Assembly (NCBI RefSeq): GCF_003952525.1
Contig: NZ_CP034451.1
Span: forward strand, 1,612,001 to 1,676,000
Origin: Mesorhizobium sp. M3A.F.Ca.ET.080.04.2.1
GTDB lineage: Bacteria > Pseudomonadota > Alphaproteobacteria > Rhizobiales > Rhizobiaceae
Reading direction: 5' to 3'
Length of the DNA stretch: 64,000 nt
The notes beneath the pieces were generated by a model, which worked only from the letters and a program-made list of their open reading frames with translations, searched no databases and was not told the DNA's origin. Of the stretch, positions 6,749 through 16,594 are shown piece after piece. The position numbers and the translations under genes are program-made. The first letter of the stretch is position 1. Each line of letters begins with the position of its first letter.

Positions 6749-8410
6749 TCAGATGTCCGCGAGATCCCCTAGCGATTCTATCAGCGGCTGAATTTCCTTT
6801 TCATAATTTTTCCAGCGTTTGACAGATGATCTATAGATCGGCTGCCGTACCTGCCATCGGCTAGGGGTTGTGACCGAGCCTTCTCTATCGAAAAAGCGCA
6901 GGCAGACGTCGTCCCAGGGCAGTCCGAGATATTCTATGAGACGTCGCGACTGCGCCTCCTGATCCTCAACGAGCGTCTCATAGCGATTCTCGAAGATGCG
7001 GCCCGGCAAAACCTCGTTCCAGTGACGCATCAAGCGGTCATATTCACGATAGTAAAGGCCGAGCTTTCGCAAGTCGGCGTTGTAGCTATGCGCCTCACTG
7101 AAGGGCAGGACAAAGCAAGAGACGCAATTATCAATGGCATCGCGACGGCAATGAACAATGCGGGCATTGGGAAAAAGAAGGCCGATGAGGCCAATCAATT
7201 CAAAATTGTGCGGCATCTTGTCCACTATGCGAAGTGCCGTAGGTGCACGCTCCTGAAGATAGGACAGATGCTCTTCGGCGAGCGTTTTGGACAAGTCGTG
7301 AGTGATCGACATGATTGGCTGGCTCAAATCATCAGCCGAGGACGTTTTGAAGCCGATCGCATTCGCGACCCGTCTCAGTTTGGTAAGCTCTCCCATGCCA
7401 TAAACTTTTGGATGGCTGGCTAGGATCTGCTCCGTCAGCGTCGTCCCTGAACGTGGCATGCCGACCACGAACACAGGCACCTCGGAAGGATTGCCATAGC
7501 CGGATCTGGCGGCAAATAGGTCCGGCGTGAAAATTTCGATTATGGAGTCGATCCAACGTCGGTACAGGTCGATGTCGAATTTTTGGCCTAGAGTCAGTTT
7601 CGCCTTGTTAAAGTGGTCGAACGCCTCTTCGTAGCGTTTGAGGTCGTTCAACACCTTACCCGCAGCATAGTGGAGCTTCTCAGCATCGTTCCAATCGAGC
7701 CCGGGATTGCCGAGCTCGCGAAAAATGGCCTGGAGTTCCTTAGGCTCCCCCGTGAATCTTTGCGTTTGTACGAGGTCATAATAGGCAACCGGGACATCGA
7801 TCCGTCGCTCTATTGCGTGATTCAGATGAACGGCCGCTTCATCCATACGCCCCAGGCTGCTAAGAGCGCTGGCCAATCCTGGCCGCACCTTGGGATGGTT
7901 GGGGTTGATTTTGACTGCCTTTTCGTAAAGCGGCAAAGCTAGATCAGGCCTGTCGGTTGCAACATAAGTCCGCCCCAATACGCAAAGCGCCTCGATAAGT
8001 TTGGGCTGCAGTTCCAAGGCATACTTCATATGCTTGATCGCTTGCGAATATTCGCTGACCTTCACATAGGCTTCGCCCAAGCTGAGGTGGTAGTAAGGAT
8101 TCCTGGGCTCCTCGCCAACGGCGCGTGCGAAATGTCGCAAGGCTTTCTCATCGTCGTAGCCAAGATACACGGTCCCCAAGATGTATAGGGCCAGCGGATG
8201 GTTTGGATTACGTGCCAAGACCCGAAAACAGAGGTCTTGGGCTTCTTCGAGCCGCTTAGCCTGCTGGTGCTGGTATGCCTCCTGCAGCAACAGGTCATCG
8301 GCCTTTGCACGCGACACCGAACTTGGCAGCCTTCCCGGCGGCAATATGGCTTTCGACGTTGGGCCGGGCTTTATATGCTTTGACCAGGCAGGCGGAAGAC
8401 GATTGCTCAT
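6749..8410 (-). CDS. TPR-repeat sulfotransferase (copy 1)
   Basis: A 553-residue two-part protein. Residues about 40-270 form a run of tetratricopeptide repeats (for example ALYILGTVYLGY, YYHLSLGEAYVK). From residue about 312 comes a sulfotransferase domain with the PAPS 5'-phosphosulfate loop VGMPRSGTTLTEQI and a 3'-phosphate-binding stretch near residue 420 (CRRDAIDNCVSC). Such enzymes move sulfate from PAPS to a hydroxyl or amine acceptor; the TPR part may hold a protein partner or glycan-bearing target. The acceptor is unknown. No signal peptide is evident. It is a tandem paralogue of 8814-10490, and both are less GC-rich than neighbours, which suggests acquisition. Confidence 0.9.
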   Translation of the reverse strand: MSNRLPPAWSKHIKPGPTSKAILPPGRLPSSVSRAKADDLLLQEAYQHQQAKRLEEAQDLCFRVLARNPNHPLALYILGTVYLGYDDEKALRHFARAVGEEPRNPYYHLSLGEAYVKVSEYSQAIKHMKYALELQPKLIEALCVLGRTYVATDRPDLALPLYEKAVKINPNHPKVRPGLASALSSLGRMDEAAVHLNHAIERRIDVPVAYYDLVQTQRFTGEPKELQAIFRELGNPGLDWNDAEKLHYAAGKVLNDLKRYEEAFDHFNKAKLTLGQKFDIDLYRRWIDSIIEIFTPDLFAARSGYGNPSEVPVFVVGMPRSGTTLTEQILASHPKVYGMGELTKLRRVANAIGFKTSSADDLSQPIMSITHDLSKTLAEEHLSYLQERAPTALRIVDKMPHNFELIGLIGLLFPNARIVHCRRDAIDNCVSCFVLPFSEAHSYNADLRKLGLYYREYDRLMRHWNEVLPGRIFENRYETLVEDQEAQSRRLIEYLGLPWDDVCLRFFDREGSVTTPSRWQVRQPIYRSSVKRWKNYEKEIQPLIESLGDLADI

Positions 8411-8813
8411 TGTCCCTCGCTAACAAAAACAGCCCACAGAATCCAGTGCGAGCCGCGTTGTGCCATCAGGAACTTCGGCCAAGCTTGCACGCATGCGCTC
8501 CTTCGGCGATTGTCCGGGCGCCCCCTGCTGCCGCCCTGCTGCCGAAGTCGACTGTGACCACTTTGGTCACCTCGACGACAGCACGCTCGATGACTGAACC
8601 CATGCCGACAAAGAATAACAGCCTCGGCAACCTCCTCCGCTTCCAACATCTTTTTAGTAGATTTCGCCTCGCGAAATCGCCGCCCGACAGCCAAAGTCGG
8701 CTTCTTATAATCGTCATGATCGTCTTGTGCTCGAACTGCATTGCTGTGGCCGGTTGAATAGGAAGTAACTTGACCGAAGCGACACTTTTGACGCAAGAGC
8801 CACCCTCTCTAAA
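8411..8813. other. Spacer between the two sulfotransferase genes
   Basis: 403 bases. Short ORFs occur on both strands but none has a recognisable motif or a convincing ribosome binding site. The promoter of the 6749-8410 gene should be here. It may hold remnants from the duplication. Confidence 0.4.
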
Positions 8814-10490
8814 TCAGACCGCGGCCAGATCGCCTAGTGATTCAATCAATGGCTGAAGGTGATTCTCATAGCTTTTCCAGCGATTCACGGACGACTTGTA
8901 AATCGGCTGCCGAACCTGCCAACGGCTGATCGTCCTCACGGATCCAGTTTTCTCGAAAAATCGAAGGCACGCATCGTCCCAGGTCAAGCCAAGGTGGTCT
9001 ATTAGGCGACGCGATTGCCCTTCCTGGTCAGAGACCAGATCTTCATAGCGATTTTCAAAAATCCGCCTCGGAAGCACCACCTGCCAATGGTGCATAAGCC
9101 GATCGTACTCGCGATAGGTTTGCCCTAGGGTCGTAAGGCTGTCGCTGTAACTATGGCCTTCCCGAAGGTTTGAAAAGAAGCAGGAAAGACAATTGTCAAT
9201 CGCGTCACGTCTACAGTTAATAATCCTGGCGTTAGGAAAAAGAAGTGCAATAAGGCCAATGACCTCGAAATTATGCGGTAACTTGTCGACAACGCGCAGT
9301 GCTTTAGGTGAATACTGACGCAAATAGGAAAGATATTCTTCTGCTAGCGTGCGCGATTGCTGAAGCGTCATCGACCTCACCGAGACACCAAAGGGCTGAC
9401 CCGGCTCCAGCTTTAAGCCGATTGCATCAGCCATCCGTCCCAGTTTGGTGAGTTCTCCTGCCCCATGGACGTCTGGATGGCTCGAGCAGATCCGCTCAGT
9501 TAAAGTTGTGCCTGAGCGTGGCATACCCACGACAAAGACGGGTACCTCTGAAGGACTCCCATAACCCGCCTTCTCAGCGAACAGTTTCGTATCAAAGAGA
9601 TTAATAATTGAATCTACGCGCTTGCGGTAAGCGCCGATCGCAAAACTGTTGGCTTTTAGAGCTTTCCCTCTCAGAAAATAGTCCATTGCCTGATCATAAC
9701 GACCGAGGTCGTTCAGTATCTTTCCCGCTGCCAAATGCAGCAGGCTCATCTCGTCATCGGAATTGGCCGTGTTGCCGATTTCCCTCAATATCTGTGCGAG
9801 TTCAGACGGTTCGGTTGAAAATTTCCGAGTGTTTGCAAGGCTATTGTAAGCCGAAGCGATATTGACGCGACGGTCAATCGCTTCATTCAAATAAGTTGCT
9901 GCCTCATCCATCCGCCCAAGCCCCATCAGCGTATTCGCAATCCCGATGAGGGCGCGGGGATAATGGGGATCGATCTTCAGCGCTCTTTCATAGACAAGTA
10001 AGGCCATTTCAGCCTGGTCAAATCCGGCATAGGCATGCCCCAGCCCACAAAGCGCCTCTATCAGATCGGGCTTCAATTGGCAGGCCAGTCGCAGATGCCT
10101 GACGGCTAGCGAAAAGTCGAACACTTTCAACAAAGCCTCGCCTAGGCTTAGCTGGTAGTACGGATTGCTGGGTTCTCGCGCGGCTGCTCGCTTGAAAAAG
10201 GTTATTGCCAGTTCGGCGTCAAATTCCAGCCCCAGCGTTCCCAGCATGTACAAAGCAAGCGCATGTTCCGGCCTCCTCGCCAAAACGCGGTGGCACAATT
10301 CCTCCGCTTCTGACAGCCGCTCGACCTTCTGAAGTTCTAGCGCCTGCCTCAGCAGCATGTCGTCGGACTGAATACGAGGCAGGTTAGTTTTCGGCTTGGC
10401 TCTTAGCGGTGCTGCTTTTGGCGCTAGCGCTTTCGCCGAAGGTTGGGCCTTGAGGTGCTTGGCCCAAGTGGGCGGCAATCGGTTGCTCAT
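8814..10490 (-). CDS. TPR-repeat sulfotransferase (copy 2)
   Basis: A 558-residue paralogue of the preceding gene with the same order: N-terminal MSNRLPPTWAKHLK, a TPR array from about residue 45 to 280, then a sulfotransferase domain with VGMPRSGTTLTERI and a CRRDAIDNCLSCFF region. The C-termini are also alike (RWQVRQPIYKSSVNRWKSY). The two copies differ throughout at the amino-acid level, so the duplication is not recent. It precedes the other copy in the same direction with about 400 bases between, so they may have separate promoters. Acceptor unknown. Confidence 0.9.
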   Translation of the reverse strand: MSNRLPPTWAKHLKAQPSAKALAPKAAPLRAKPKTNLPRIQSDDMLLRQALELQKVERLSEAEELCHRVLARRPEHALALYMLGTLGLEFDAELAITFFKRAAAREPSNPYYQLSLGEALLKVFDFSLAVRHLRLACQLKPDLIEALCGLGHAYAGFDQAEMALLVYERALKIDPHYPRALIGIANTLMGLGRMDEAATYLNEAIDRRVNIASAYNSLANTRKFSTEPSELAQILREIGNTANSDDEMSLLHLAAGKILNDLGRYDQAMDYFLRGKALKANSFAIGAYRKRVDSIINLFDTKLFAEKAGYGSPSEVPVFVVGMPRSGTTLTERICSSHPDVHGAGELTKLGRMADAIGLKLEPGQPFGVSVRSMTLQQSRTLAEEYLSYLRQYSPKALRVVDKLPHNFEVIGLIALLFPNARIINCRRDAIDNCLSCFFSNLREGHSYSDSLTTLGQTYREYDRLMHHWQVVLPRRIFENRYEDLVSDQEGQSRRLIDHLGLTWDDACLRFFEKTGSVRTISRWQVRQPIYKSSVNRWKSYENHLQPLIESLGDLAAV

Positions 10491-10603
10491 CTTGTCTCGC
10501 TAGCAAAAGGAGCCGGGAGAATCCAGCCTTGGAGCTGCCGCGCCCGGGCTTCTCAAATCATAGCTGATTTGGTGTGGCCGGCCGTTCCACGGTTGAGGCT
10601 AGG

Positions 10604-11564
10604 TCACATCAAACGCACAATGCAACGAAACCCCAGGTGGCACGTGGAGGTGTCCACTGGCTGTGCCATGCGAGCGGCGGGGCGGTAACGCTGGCAGTAG
10701 CTCGGGGCGCAGAGGAAGGATCCGCCCTTGGTCACCTTGCGGGGTATCCTGATGTCGGGCGTCAGCGGGTCATAGCTCGCCTCGCGCTCGCCGCCGCGCG
10801 GATTGGTCATCGTGCAGCACGGGCTCTCGATCCGGCGATGCTCCTGGTACCAGTCTACCGTCCACTGCCAGACGTTGCCGGCCATGTCGGAGAGCCCGTA
10901 GCCGTTTGCCGGGAACGAGCCGACCGGCGCGGTCCATTCATAGCCGTCTTCGCAGTCGTTGCGATACGGAAATTCGCCCTGATAGGTGTTGGCCATGTGC
11001 TGGCCGCCGGGAATGAGTTCGTCGCCCCATACGAACTCGGCGCCAAATCCAGCCCGCCGCGCGCTGCGAACTCCCATTCGGCCTCGCTCGGCAGCGCCTT
11101 TCCCGCCCAGGCTGCATAGGCTTGCGCATCCCCATATGCGATGTGCACGACAGGATGGCTGTCGAGACCCTTGAGGTCACTGGCGGGCCCTCGCGGGCGG
11201 CGCCAGTTCGCGCCGCGCACATAGGCCCACCAGTTGTAGTGATTGCCGCGGTCGATGCCGCGCGGGGGTCTCACGAACAAGGCCGAGGCCGGCGCCAACG
11301 ACTCGGGGCTGGCGCCGGGATAGTCCGCCGCATTCGCCGGTCGCCCGGCCAGCGTGACACAGCCGGTGTCGTCGACGAGGCGCCTGAACTCAGCATTGTG
11401 ACCGTCGTGCGATCCACCCAGAAGCCGCCGACAACGCGGTGTGCCGGCGCTTCTTCCGGATTGTGGCTGTTCGAGCCCATCAGGAACTCGCCACCGGGCA
11501 TCCACACCATCGTCTCGCCTGGCACGGCGTCGATCGGCCTGTCCATCCAGCCGTCGGGGTTCAT
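10604..11564 (-). pseudogene. Formylglycine-generating enzyme (sulfatase-modifying factor) pseudogene, two frameshifts
   Basis: Pieces in three frames assemble into one FGE-sulfatase domain. Frame A (from 11564): MVWMPGGEFLMGS and GGFWVDRTTVT. Frame B (about 11399 to 11046): NAEFRRLVDDTG, NWWAYVRGANWRRP, HPVVHIAYGDAQAYAAWAGK, SEAEWEFAARGG. Frame C (about 11045 to 10604): GAEFVWGDELIPGG, LSDMAGNVWQWT, then GGSFLCAPSYCQRYRPAAR and LGFRC. The two Cys of FLCAPSYC are five apart, like the catalytic pair of true FGEs, so the ancestor probably oxidised sulfatase Cys to formylglycine. The junctions near 11399 and 11045 each break the frame, so the gene is probably dead unless these are sequencing errors. 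It lies beside two sulfotransferases. Confidence 0.82.
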
Positions 11565-11895
11565 CAGTCCCCAATATTGAACATTTCGGAATCGTCAGGC
11601 AGAAAGGTCTGCGAGTGCACAGTCACAATCTTTGACATGCCGATCCGCGAAACATCATGCAGACAAGCACGGGCGACCGAGAATTCCATTCGCGCTCATA
11701 TCCGGAAAGACGTCGGTCAACGGCATCGTGGTGTGGCACTGTGGCAGCAGGTACCTACCAGGCCTACGGTGGACGCTACGTCATCGTCCACATAAACTAG
11801 ATGGAAGTCACATCGGCTTCTGAAGACACGGGGCAACTTGCACCCGCCATCCGCTCACGCTAGCAAAGAAGGCACCCCTTCAGTGAGCCTTTGCC
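11565..11895. other. Intergenic spacer upstream of aminotransferase
   Basis: 331 bases with no supported gene. Small ORFs on the plus strand lack family features. It should carry the promoter of the rightward aminotransferase gene. Confidence 0.4.
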
Positions 11896-13008
11896 ATGCG
11901 CCAGCGCCCTTCCCTCACGCCGATCATCGGTGCGCTTCCCACCACGGTGCCGTTCGTCGGCCCGGAGGCGCAGGAGCGCGAGCGCGGGCGGCCGTTTCGC
12001 GCCCGCATCGGCGCCAACGAAAGCAGTTTTGGTCCTTCGCCGCGTGTCATTGCCCGCATGGAGGCAATCGCCCGCGACATGTGGATGTATTGCGATCCCG
12101 ACAATTTCGACCTGAAGGTGGCGGCGGCCGCTCATCTGGGAGTCGGCGTCGACAATGTGGTCGTCGGCGAAGGCATAGACGGGCTGCTCGGCCTGGTGGC
12201 GCGCATGTATGTCGGTGCCGGCGATGCGGTGGTCACCTCGCTCGGCGCCTATCCCACCTTCAACTTCCATATCGCCGGCGTCGGCGGCCGACTGATGCCC
12301 GTGCCTTATGCCAACGACAAGGAGGACCTCGACGCGCTCCTGGCCGCCGTGCGTCGCGAGAAGGCGCCGCTCGTCTATTTTTCCAATCCCGACAATCCGA
12401 TGGGCAGCTGGTGGGAGGCACCGGAGATCCTGCGTTTCATCGAGGCGCTGCCGGAAACCACCATGCTGGTGCTCGACGAGGCCTATGGCGAGTTGGGGCC
12501 GGCATCGGCGCTGCCGCCGATCGACGTCTCGAGGCCGAACGTCATCCGCATGCGCACCTTCTCCAAGGCCTATGGACTGGCCGGCATACGCTGCGGCTAC
12601 GCGGTGGCGAAACGCGAAGTGATCCGCGACTTCGAGAAGATCCGCAACCATTACGGCGTCAGCCGCATGGCGCAGATCGCCGGGGTCGAGGCGCTTGCCG
12701 ACCAGGAGTACCTGCAGTCCGTGGTGGCGCGGGTCGCGGCGGGACGCCAACGCATCGCCTCGATCGCGGAACAGAACGGGCTGAAGCCGCTGCCCTCGGC
12801 GACCAACTTCGTCACCATCGACTGCGGCAGCGACGGCGCCTTCGCCCTTAGGGTGATGCAGGCCCTGCTGTCGCGCGACGTATTCATCCGCAAGCCGATG
12901 GTGCCGGTCCTCGACCGCTGCATCAGGGTGAGCGTCGGTCTCGACCACGAACTCGACATCTTCGCCGAGGAGCTGCCGGGCGCGCTGGCCGCCGCAAGGG
13001 GGAGCTAG
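11896..13008 (+). CDS. PLP-dependent aminotransferase, histidinol-phosphate aminotransferase-like
   Basis: A 370-residue fold-type I aminotransferase. Visible landmarks are NES near residue 41 (substrate-end motif shared with HisC), SNPDNPMG around 163-170 with the PLP-contacting Asn, DEAY at 194-197, and [10 protein letters not shown] with the Schiff-base Lys224. An Arg near the end (CIRVSVG) binds the substrate carboxylate. This pattern is that of the HisC/Cobalamin-type subgroup, but no his genes are adjacent, so it may act on another amino acid. It is followed by an acylphosphatase gene in the same direction about 95 bases on. Confidence 0.88.
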   Translation: MRQRPSLTPIIGALPTTVPFVGPEAQERERGRPFRARIGANESSFGPSPRVIARMEAIARDMWMYCDPDNFDLKVAAAAHLGVGVDNVVVGEGIDGLLGLVARMYVGAGDAVVTSLGAYPTFNFHIAGVGGRLMPVPYANDKEDLDALLAAVRREKAPLVYFSNPDNPMGSWWEAPEILRFIEALPETTMLVLDEAYGELGPASALPPIDVSRPNVIRMRTFSKAYGLAGIRCGYAVAKREVIRDFEKIRNHYGVSRMAQIAGVEALADQEYLQSVVARVAAGRQRIASIAEQNGLKPLPSATNFVTIDCGSDGAFALRVMQALLSRDVFIRKPMVPVLDRCIRVSVGLDHELDIFAEELPGALAAARGS

Positions 13009-13103
13009 AAGCAGCCGCTCAGCGGTTCGACCTCGCCAGGGCCGGGTTGCCTTTGCCCGGCTCCATACCAGTTTCTGCAAGGCGAAGGCGGAAGGTCGGG
13101 ACG

Positions 13104-13388
13104 ATGCAAGGTAAGCAGCGAGCCGTGCGGGCACGCATCTCCGGCAAGGTACAGGGCGTCAGTTATCGAGTCTGGACGCGCGGCGAGGCACTGCGTCTCG
13201 GTCTGACGGGCTGGGTGCGCAACGAACGCGACGGCTCGGTGTCGGCGCTGATCGCTGGCGCCGATGGCGCGGTCACCGCCATGGTCGAGCGGCTTTGGCA
13301 GGGACCGCGCGGAGCATCGGTCGCCATGGTCGAGATCGAGGAAGGCGCTGACGATGACGCGCCAAGCGACTTCCGAATCGTCATCTGA
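13104..13388 (+). CDS. Acylphosphatase
   Basis: A 94-residue protein with the full acylphosphatase fold: [19 protein letters not shown], with the phosphate-binding loop and the catalytic Arg in SYRVW, and [14 protein letters not shown], with the catalytic Asn. It hydrolyses acyl phosphates such as carbamoyl or glyceroyl phosphate in the cytosol. The ATG at 13104 gives the normal family length; an in-frame upstream start at 13047 would add a basic, unrelated N-terminus. Confidence 0.92.
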   Translation: MQGKQRAVRARISGKVQGVSYRVWTRGEALRLGLTGWVRNERDGSVSALIAGADGAVTAMVERLWQGPRGASVAMVEIEEGADDDAPSDFRIVI

Positions 13389-13595
13389 GCGAATGTTGCA
13401 GCGAGCTCAGCGGTGGCCTCGAGCACGGGTCCGACATCCTCACCAAGACTGCCCAGCAATTAAGCACACGATATATGTGTGTATATTCTGATTTGTTTAC
13501 TTTAGCGCCACATCATAGACACATATGCGACCTAGCGCTCGAACAGGTGACGGGAACAGGGGGTTCAATACCAACTAGGTCAACGGGGATATTCA

Positions 13596-14771
13596 ATGCC
13601 GCAGCACAGTGCCAACGAGCAGTATCTGCTCGAGCTCATCAATGCCGAGCGCGCCAAGGTAGGCGCCCAGCCCCTGGCCTTCGACAACGACCTCAGCGAA
13701 GCCGCCGAGGGCCACGACCAGTGGATGCTCGCGACCGACACATTTTCCCACACCGGGTCCGGAGGTTCGTCGCCGACGACGCGCATGAAGAATGCCGGCT
13801 ATACGCTGAGCGGCTCGTGGGCGACCGGTGAGAACATCGCCTGGGCAACGACCCGCGCGCCGACCGGCTATGTCGACGAGATCAAGCTTCTCCACACCAA
13901 TCTGATGAACTCGTCCGGGCACCGGGCCAACATCCTCAACCCGAATTTCCGGGAAGTCGGACTTGGCTTTGAAGTCGGCGACTACAAGGGCCGCAGCAGC
14001 GCCTTTGTCACCGAGGATTTCGGCAAGACAGGCACCGACCTGTTCCTGACCGCCGTCGCCTTCGACGACAAGGACGGCGACCGTTTCTACGATCCGGGCG
14101 AAGGACTGGGCGCTATCACGGTGACGGCCAAGAACAGCGCCGGCCAGACCTTCAAGACCACGACGTCCGCCGCAGGCGGCTACGACCTGGTGTTGAAGCC
14201 CGGCACCTACACGGTGACGTTCTCCGGCGCCAACATCGCAACCTCGACGCAGACGGCGACGATCGGCACCAAGAACGTCAAGCGCGACCTCATCGACCCG
14301 ACCATGAAGTCGGGCACGCTCGCCGCGACCGCATCGGCGGAAGATACGGGTTCCGATACCAGCCACACGCAGCCCTCGGCGCCGACCGCTAATTCCGACA
14401 CCGGCAACACCGGCACCACCACCAAGACCTGGCTCGCCGACTTCTTCAACAACCATTCGGGAACCGATCGGGGCACGCTCGGCTCCGGCGACTCCGCCGG
14501 CGCCGCCAAGCATCAGGCCGTCGCCCTCGATGGCGATCATTTCCAGTTCCGCCATGCCGCGCACGCCAATCTGGAGAACGCTCCGGACCTGTCGGACGCA
14601 GGACACATCCATCAGGCGGTGGAGCGCGCGGCAGCGGCCCTGCACGACCACCTTCCGGCCGACAATCACGTGTTTGCCGACGCAGCCGATGCTGCGCAGT
14701 CCATGGTCAGCAAGATTCTGGCACAGATCGCGGCCCATTCGGAACATCAGACCGCGGACCTCGTGGGCTGA
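13596..14771 (+). CDS. CAP/SCP-domain protein, probable type I secretion cargo
   Basis: A 391-residue protein. Residues about 8-145 are a CAP (cysteine-rich secretory protein, SCP/PR1) domain with LLELINAERAKVGAQPL, the HDQWML helix, TGENIAW, and the signature SSGHRANILNPNFREVGLG. Residues about 155-230 look like a carboxypeptidase-regulatory or SdrD-like beta domain (FDDKDGDRFYDPGEG). The tail is Ser/Thr/Gly then His/Asp/Ala-rich. There is no N-terminal signal peptide. The next two genes encode a type I exporter and adaptor, so export by that route is the simplest reading. No RTX nonapeptides are visible. Function outside the cell is unknown. Confidence 0.87.
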   Translation: MPQHSANEQYLLELINAERAKVGAQPLAFDNDLSEAAEGHDQWMLATDTFSHTGSGGSSPTTRMKNAGYTLSGSWATGENIAWATTRAPTGYVDEIKLLHTNLMNSSGHRANILNPNFREVGLGFEVGDYKGRSSAFVTEDFGKTGTDLFLTAVAFDDKDGDRFYDPGEGLGAITVTAKNSAGQTFKTTTSAAGGYDLVLKPGTYTVTFSGANIATSTQTATIGTKNVKRDLIDPTMKSGTLAATASAEDTGSDTSHTQPSAPTANSDTGNTGTTTKTWLADFFNNHSGTDRGTLGSGDSAGAAKHQAVALDGDHFQFRHAAHANLENAPDLSDAGHIHQAVERAAAALHDHLPADNHVFADAADAAQSMVSKILAQIAAHSEHQTADLVG

Positions 14772-14783
14772 TCCGTCAGACGA

Positions 14784-14814
14784 GGGCGGGCCGCGCCTCG
14801 ATCGCGGTCCGCCC
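14784..14814 (+). terminator. Stem-loop between CAP gene and exporter gene
   Basis: GGGCGGGCCGCG and CGCGGTCCGCCC pair almost fully around CCTCGAT. There is no clear T-tract, so it may be a weak terminator, an attenuator that sets the cargo-to-exporter ratio, or an mRNA 3'-end stabiliser. Confidence 0.45.
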
Positions 14815-14934
14815 ACCAGCAGCCAGCCGAACGCCACGCCATTTTGAGGGTATGACCACCTGATTCGTTCGTCTTCGCCAGACCTGAAACCTTCCGAGCT
14901 GCGCAGGGCCCTCACCTCCTTCCGCGGCTCGTAT

Positions 14935-16593
14935 GTGGCCGTCGCTGCGTTCAGCGGCCTGATCAACGTGCTGATGCTGTCCGGCTCGCTGTTCATGCTG
15001 CAGGTCTATGACCGCGTCCTGCCCAGCCGCAGCGTACCGACATTGGTGGCTCTGATCGTTCTAGTCGCCGTGCTCTACGCATTCCAAGGCGTGCTCGAAG
15101 CGATCCGGGCGCGGGTGCTGACGCGCATCGGCGCGGGCATCGACGAAACCATCGCCAACCGCGTCTTCGACTGCGTCGTGCGGCTGCCGCTCAGAACGCG
15201 CGACCGCGGCGAAGGCCTGCAGGCGCTGCGCGATCTCGACCAGATCAGCGGCTTTCTTTCCGGCCCCGGCCCGGCGGCCCTGTTCGACCTGCCGTGGATG
15301 CCGCTCTATGTGGTGATCTGCTTTCTCTTCCACCCTTGGATCGGCGTCGCGGCACTCATCGGCGCGCTCCTGCTTGTGTCGCTGACAGTGCTCACCGACC
15401 GGCTGGTCCGCGCCCCGACCAAGGCCATGTCGGGCTTCGGCACAAAGCGCGGCGCGATCGCGCAGGCGAGCGCCCGCAACGCCGAGGTGCTGGCCGCCAT
15501 GGGCATGGGCGCCAGGCTGGCGAAAAGCTGGAGCCAGGCAAACAACGCCTTTCGCGAGGCGCAGGAACAGGCAAGCGACCTGACCAGCGGATTCGGCGCG
15601 GCTTCCCGCATCCTGCGCATGATGCTGCAGTCGATGGTGCTCGCGCTTGGCGCCTATCTGGTCATCCACCACCAGGCAACGCCCGGAATCATCATCGCCA
15701 GTTCGATTCTGACGTCGCGAGCGCTGGCGCCGATCGAGCTCGCCATCGCGCATTGGAAGAGCTTTCTCAATGCGCGCCAGAGCTGGCAGCGGCTGGACGG
15801 GCTTTTCGCGGCCTTTCCGATCAGCGAAGGCGGCATGGAACTGCCGGTGCCCAGCTCGACGCTCGCGGTGGAAAACATCAGCGTCGTCGCGCCCGGCGGC
15901 CGGCGCGTGGTGGTGGAGGACATCGGCTTTTCACTCGGCGCCGGATCGGGCATCGGCGTGATCGGCCCGAGCGGCTCCGGGAAGTCCTCGCTGGCGCGCG
16001 CGCTGGTTGGGGTGTGGCCGCTGATGCGCGGCAAGATCCGCTTCGATGGCGCGGCGCTCGAGCAATGGCCGGTCGACGCGGTTGGCCGCCACATCGGCTA
16101 CCTGCCGCAGGACGTCGAATTGTTCGCCGGCACGGTCGGCCAGAACATTTGCCGGTTCGACGAGAACGCCTCGCCGGAGACCATCATCGAGGCGGCCCGG
16201 GCCGCTGGCGTGCACGACATGATCCTGCACTTGCCGGAAGGTTATCAGACGGAGATCGGGGAAAGCGGCGCGGCACTTTCCGCCGGACAACGCCAGCGGG
16301 TGGCGCTGGCGCGGGCGCTGTTCGGCAAGCCGTTCCTGGTCGTGCTCGACGAACCCAACTCCAACCTCGACGCCGCCGGCGACCAGGCGCTGACCCGCGC
16401 CATCGAAGGTATCAAGGCGCGCGGCGGCATCGTCATCGTGGTGGCGCATCGGCCGAGCGCTCTTGCTGCGCTCGACCATCTGCTGGTGCTGAATGGCGGC
16501 CGGCAGCAGGCATTCGGCCTGAAGAGCGAGATCGCGCGGCAAGCCCTGCAACCTGTGGCAACGCCGCTGCACGCGGTCGGATCGGCGGGCTGA
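14935..16593 (+). CDS. Type I secretion system permease/ATPase (PrtD/LapB-like ABC exporter)
   Basis: At least 552 residues. The N-terminal half is an ABC transmembrane domain (LMLSGSLFMLQVYDRVLPSRS is typical of PrtD exporters). The C-terminal half is the nucleotide-binding domain: Walker A GPSGSGKSS, Q-loop LPQDVELFAGTV, signature LSAGQRQRVALARAL, Walker B VVLDEPNSNLD, and the H-loop in VAHRPS. The listed start is a GTG, but the frame is open and protein-like back to 14848 (DLKPSELRRALTSFRGSY), so the true N-terminus is probably about 24 residues longer. No ATG, GTG or TTG is found there; CTG 14860 and ATT 14863 are the candidates. It overlaps closely with the adaptor gene that follows. Confidence 0.92.
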   Translation: MAVAAFSGLINVLMLSGSLFMLQVYDRVLPSRSVPTLVALIVLVAVLYAFQGVLEAIRARVLTRIGAGIDETIANRVFDCVVRLPLRTRDRGEGLQALRDLDQISGFLSGPGPAALFDLPWMPLYVVICFLFHPWIGVAALIGALLLVSLTVLTDRLVRAPTKAMSGFGTKRGAIAQASARNAEVLAAMGMGARLAKSWSQANNAFREAQEQASDLTSGFGAASRILRMMLQSMVLALGAYLVIHHQATPGIIIASSILTSRALAPIELAIAHWKSFLNARQSWQRLDGLFAAFPISEGGMELPVPSSTLAVENISVVAPGGRRVVVEDIGFSLGAGSGIGVIGPSGSGKSSLARALVGVWPLMRGKIRFDGAALEQWPVDAVGRHIGYLPQDVELFAGTVGQNICRFDENASPETIIEAARAAGVHDMILHLPEGYQTEIGESGAALSAGQRQRVALARALFGKPFLVVLDEPNSNLDAAGDQALTRAIEGIKARGGIVIVVAHRPSALAALDHLLVLNGGRQQAFGLKSEIARQALQPVATPLHAVGSAG

Positions 16594-16594
16594 G

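Noticed and set aside
11632..11823. Small plus-strand ORF before the aminotransferase
   Set aside because: No ribosome binding site or family match; composition is like non-coding spacer.
11860..13134. Minus-strand frame opposite the aminotransferase (424 codons)
   Set aside because: Shadow of a gene with clear PLP motifs; the antisense product is His/Arg-rich without a fold signature.
13596..14771. RTX toxin or adhesin as type I cargo
   Set aside because: No GGxGxD nonapeptide repeats are present; the domain seen is CAP/SCP.
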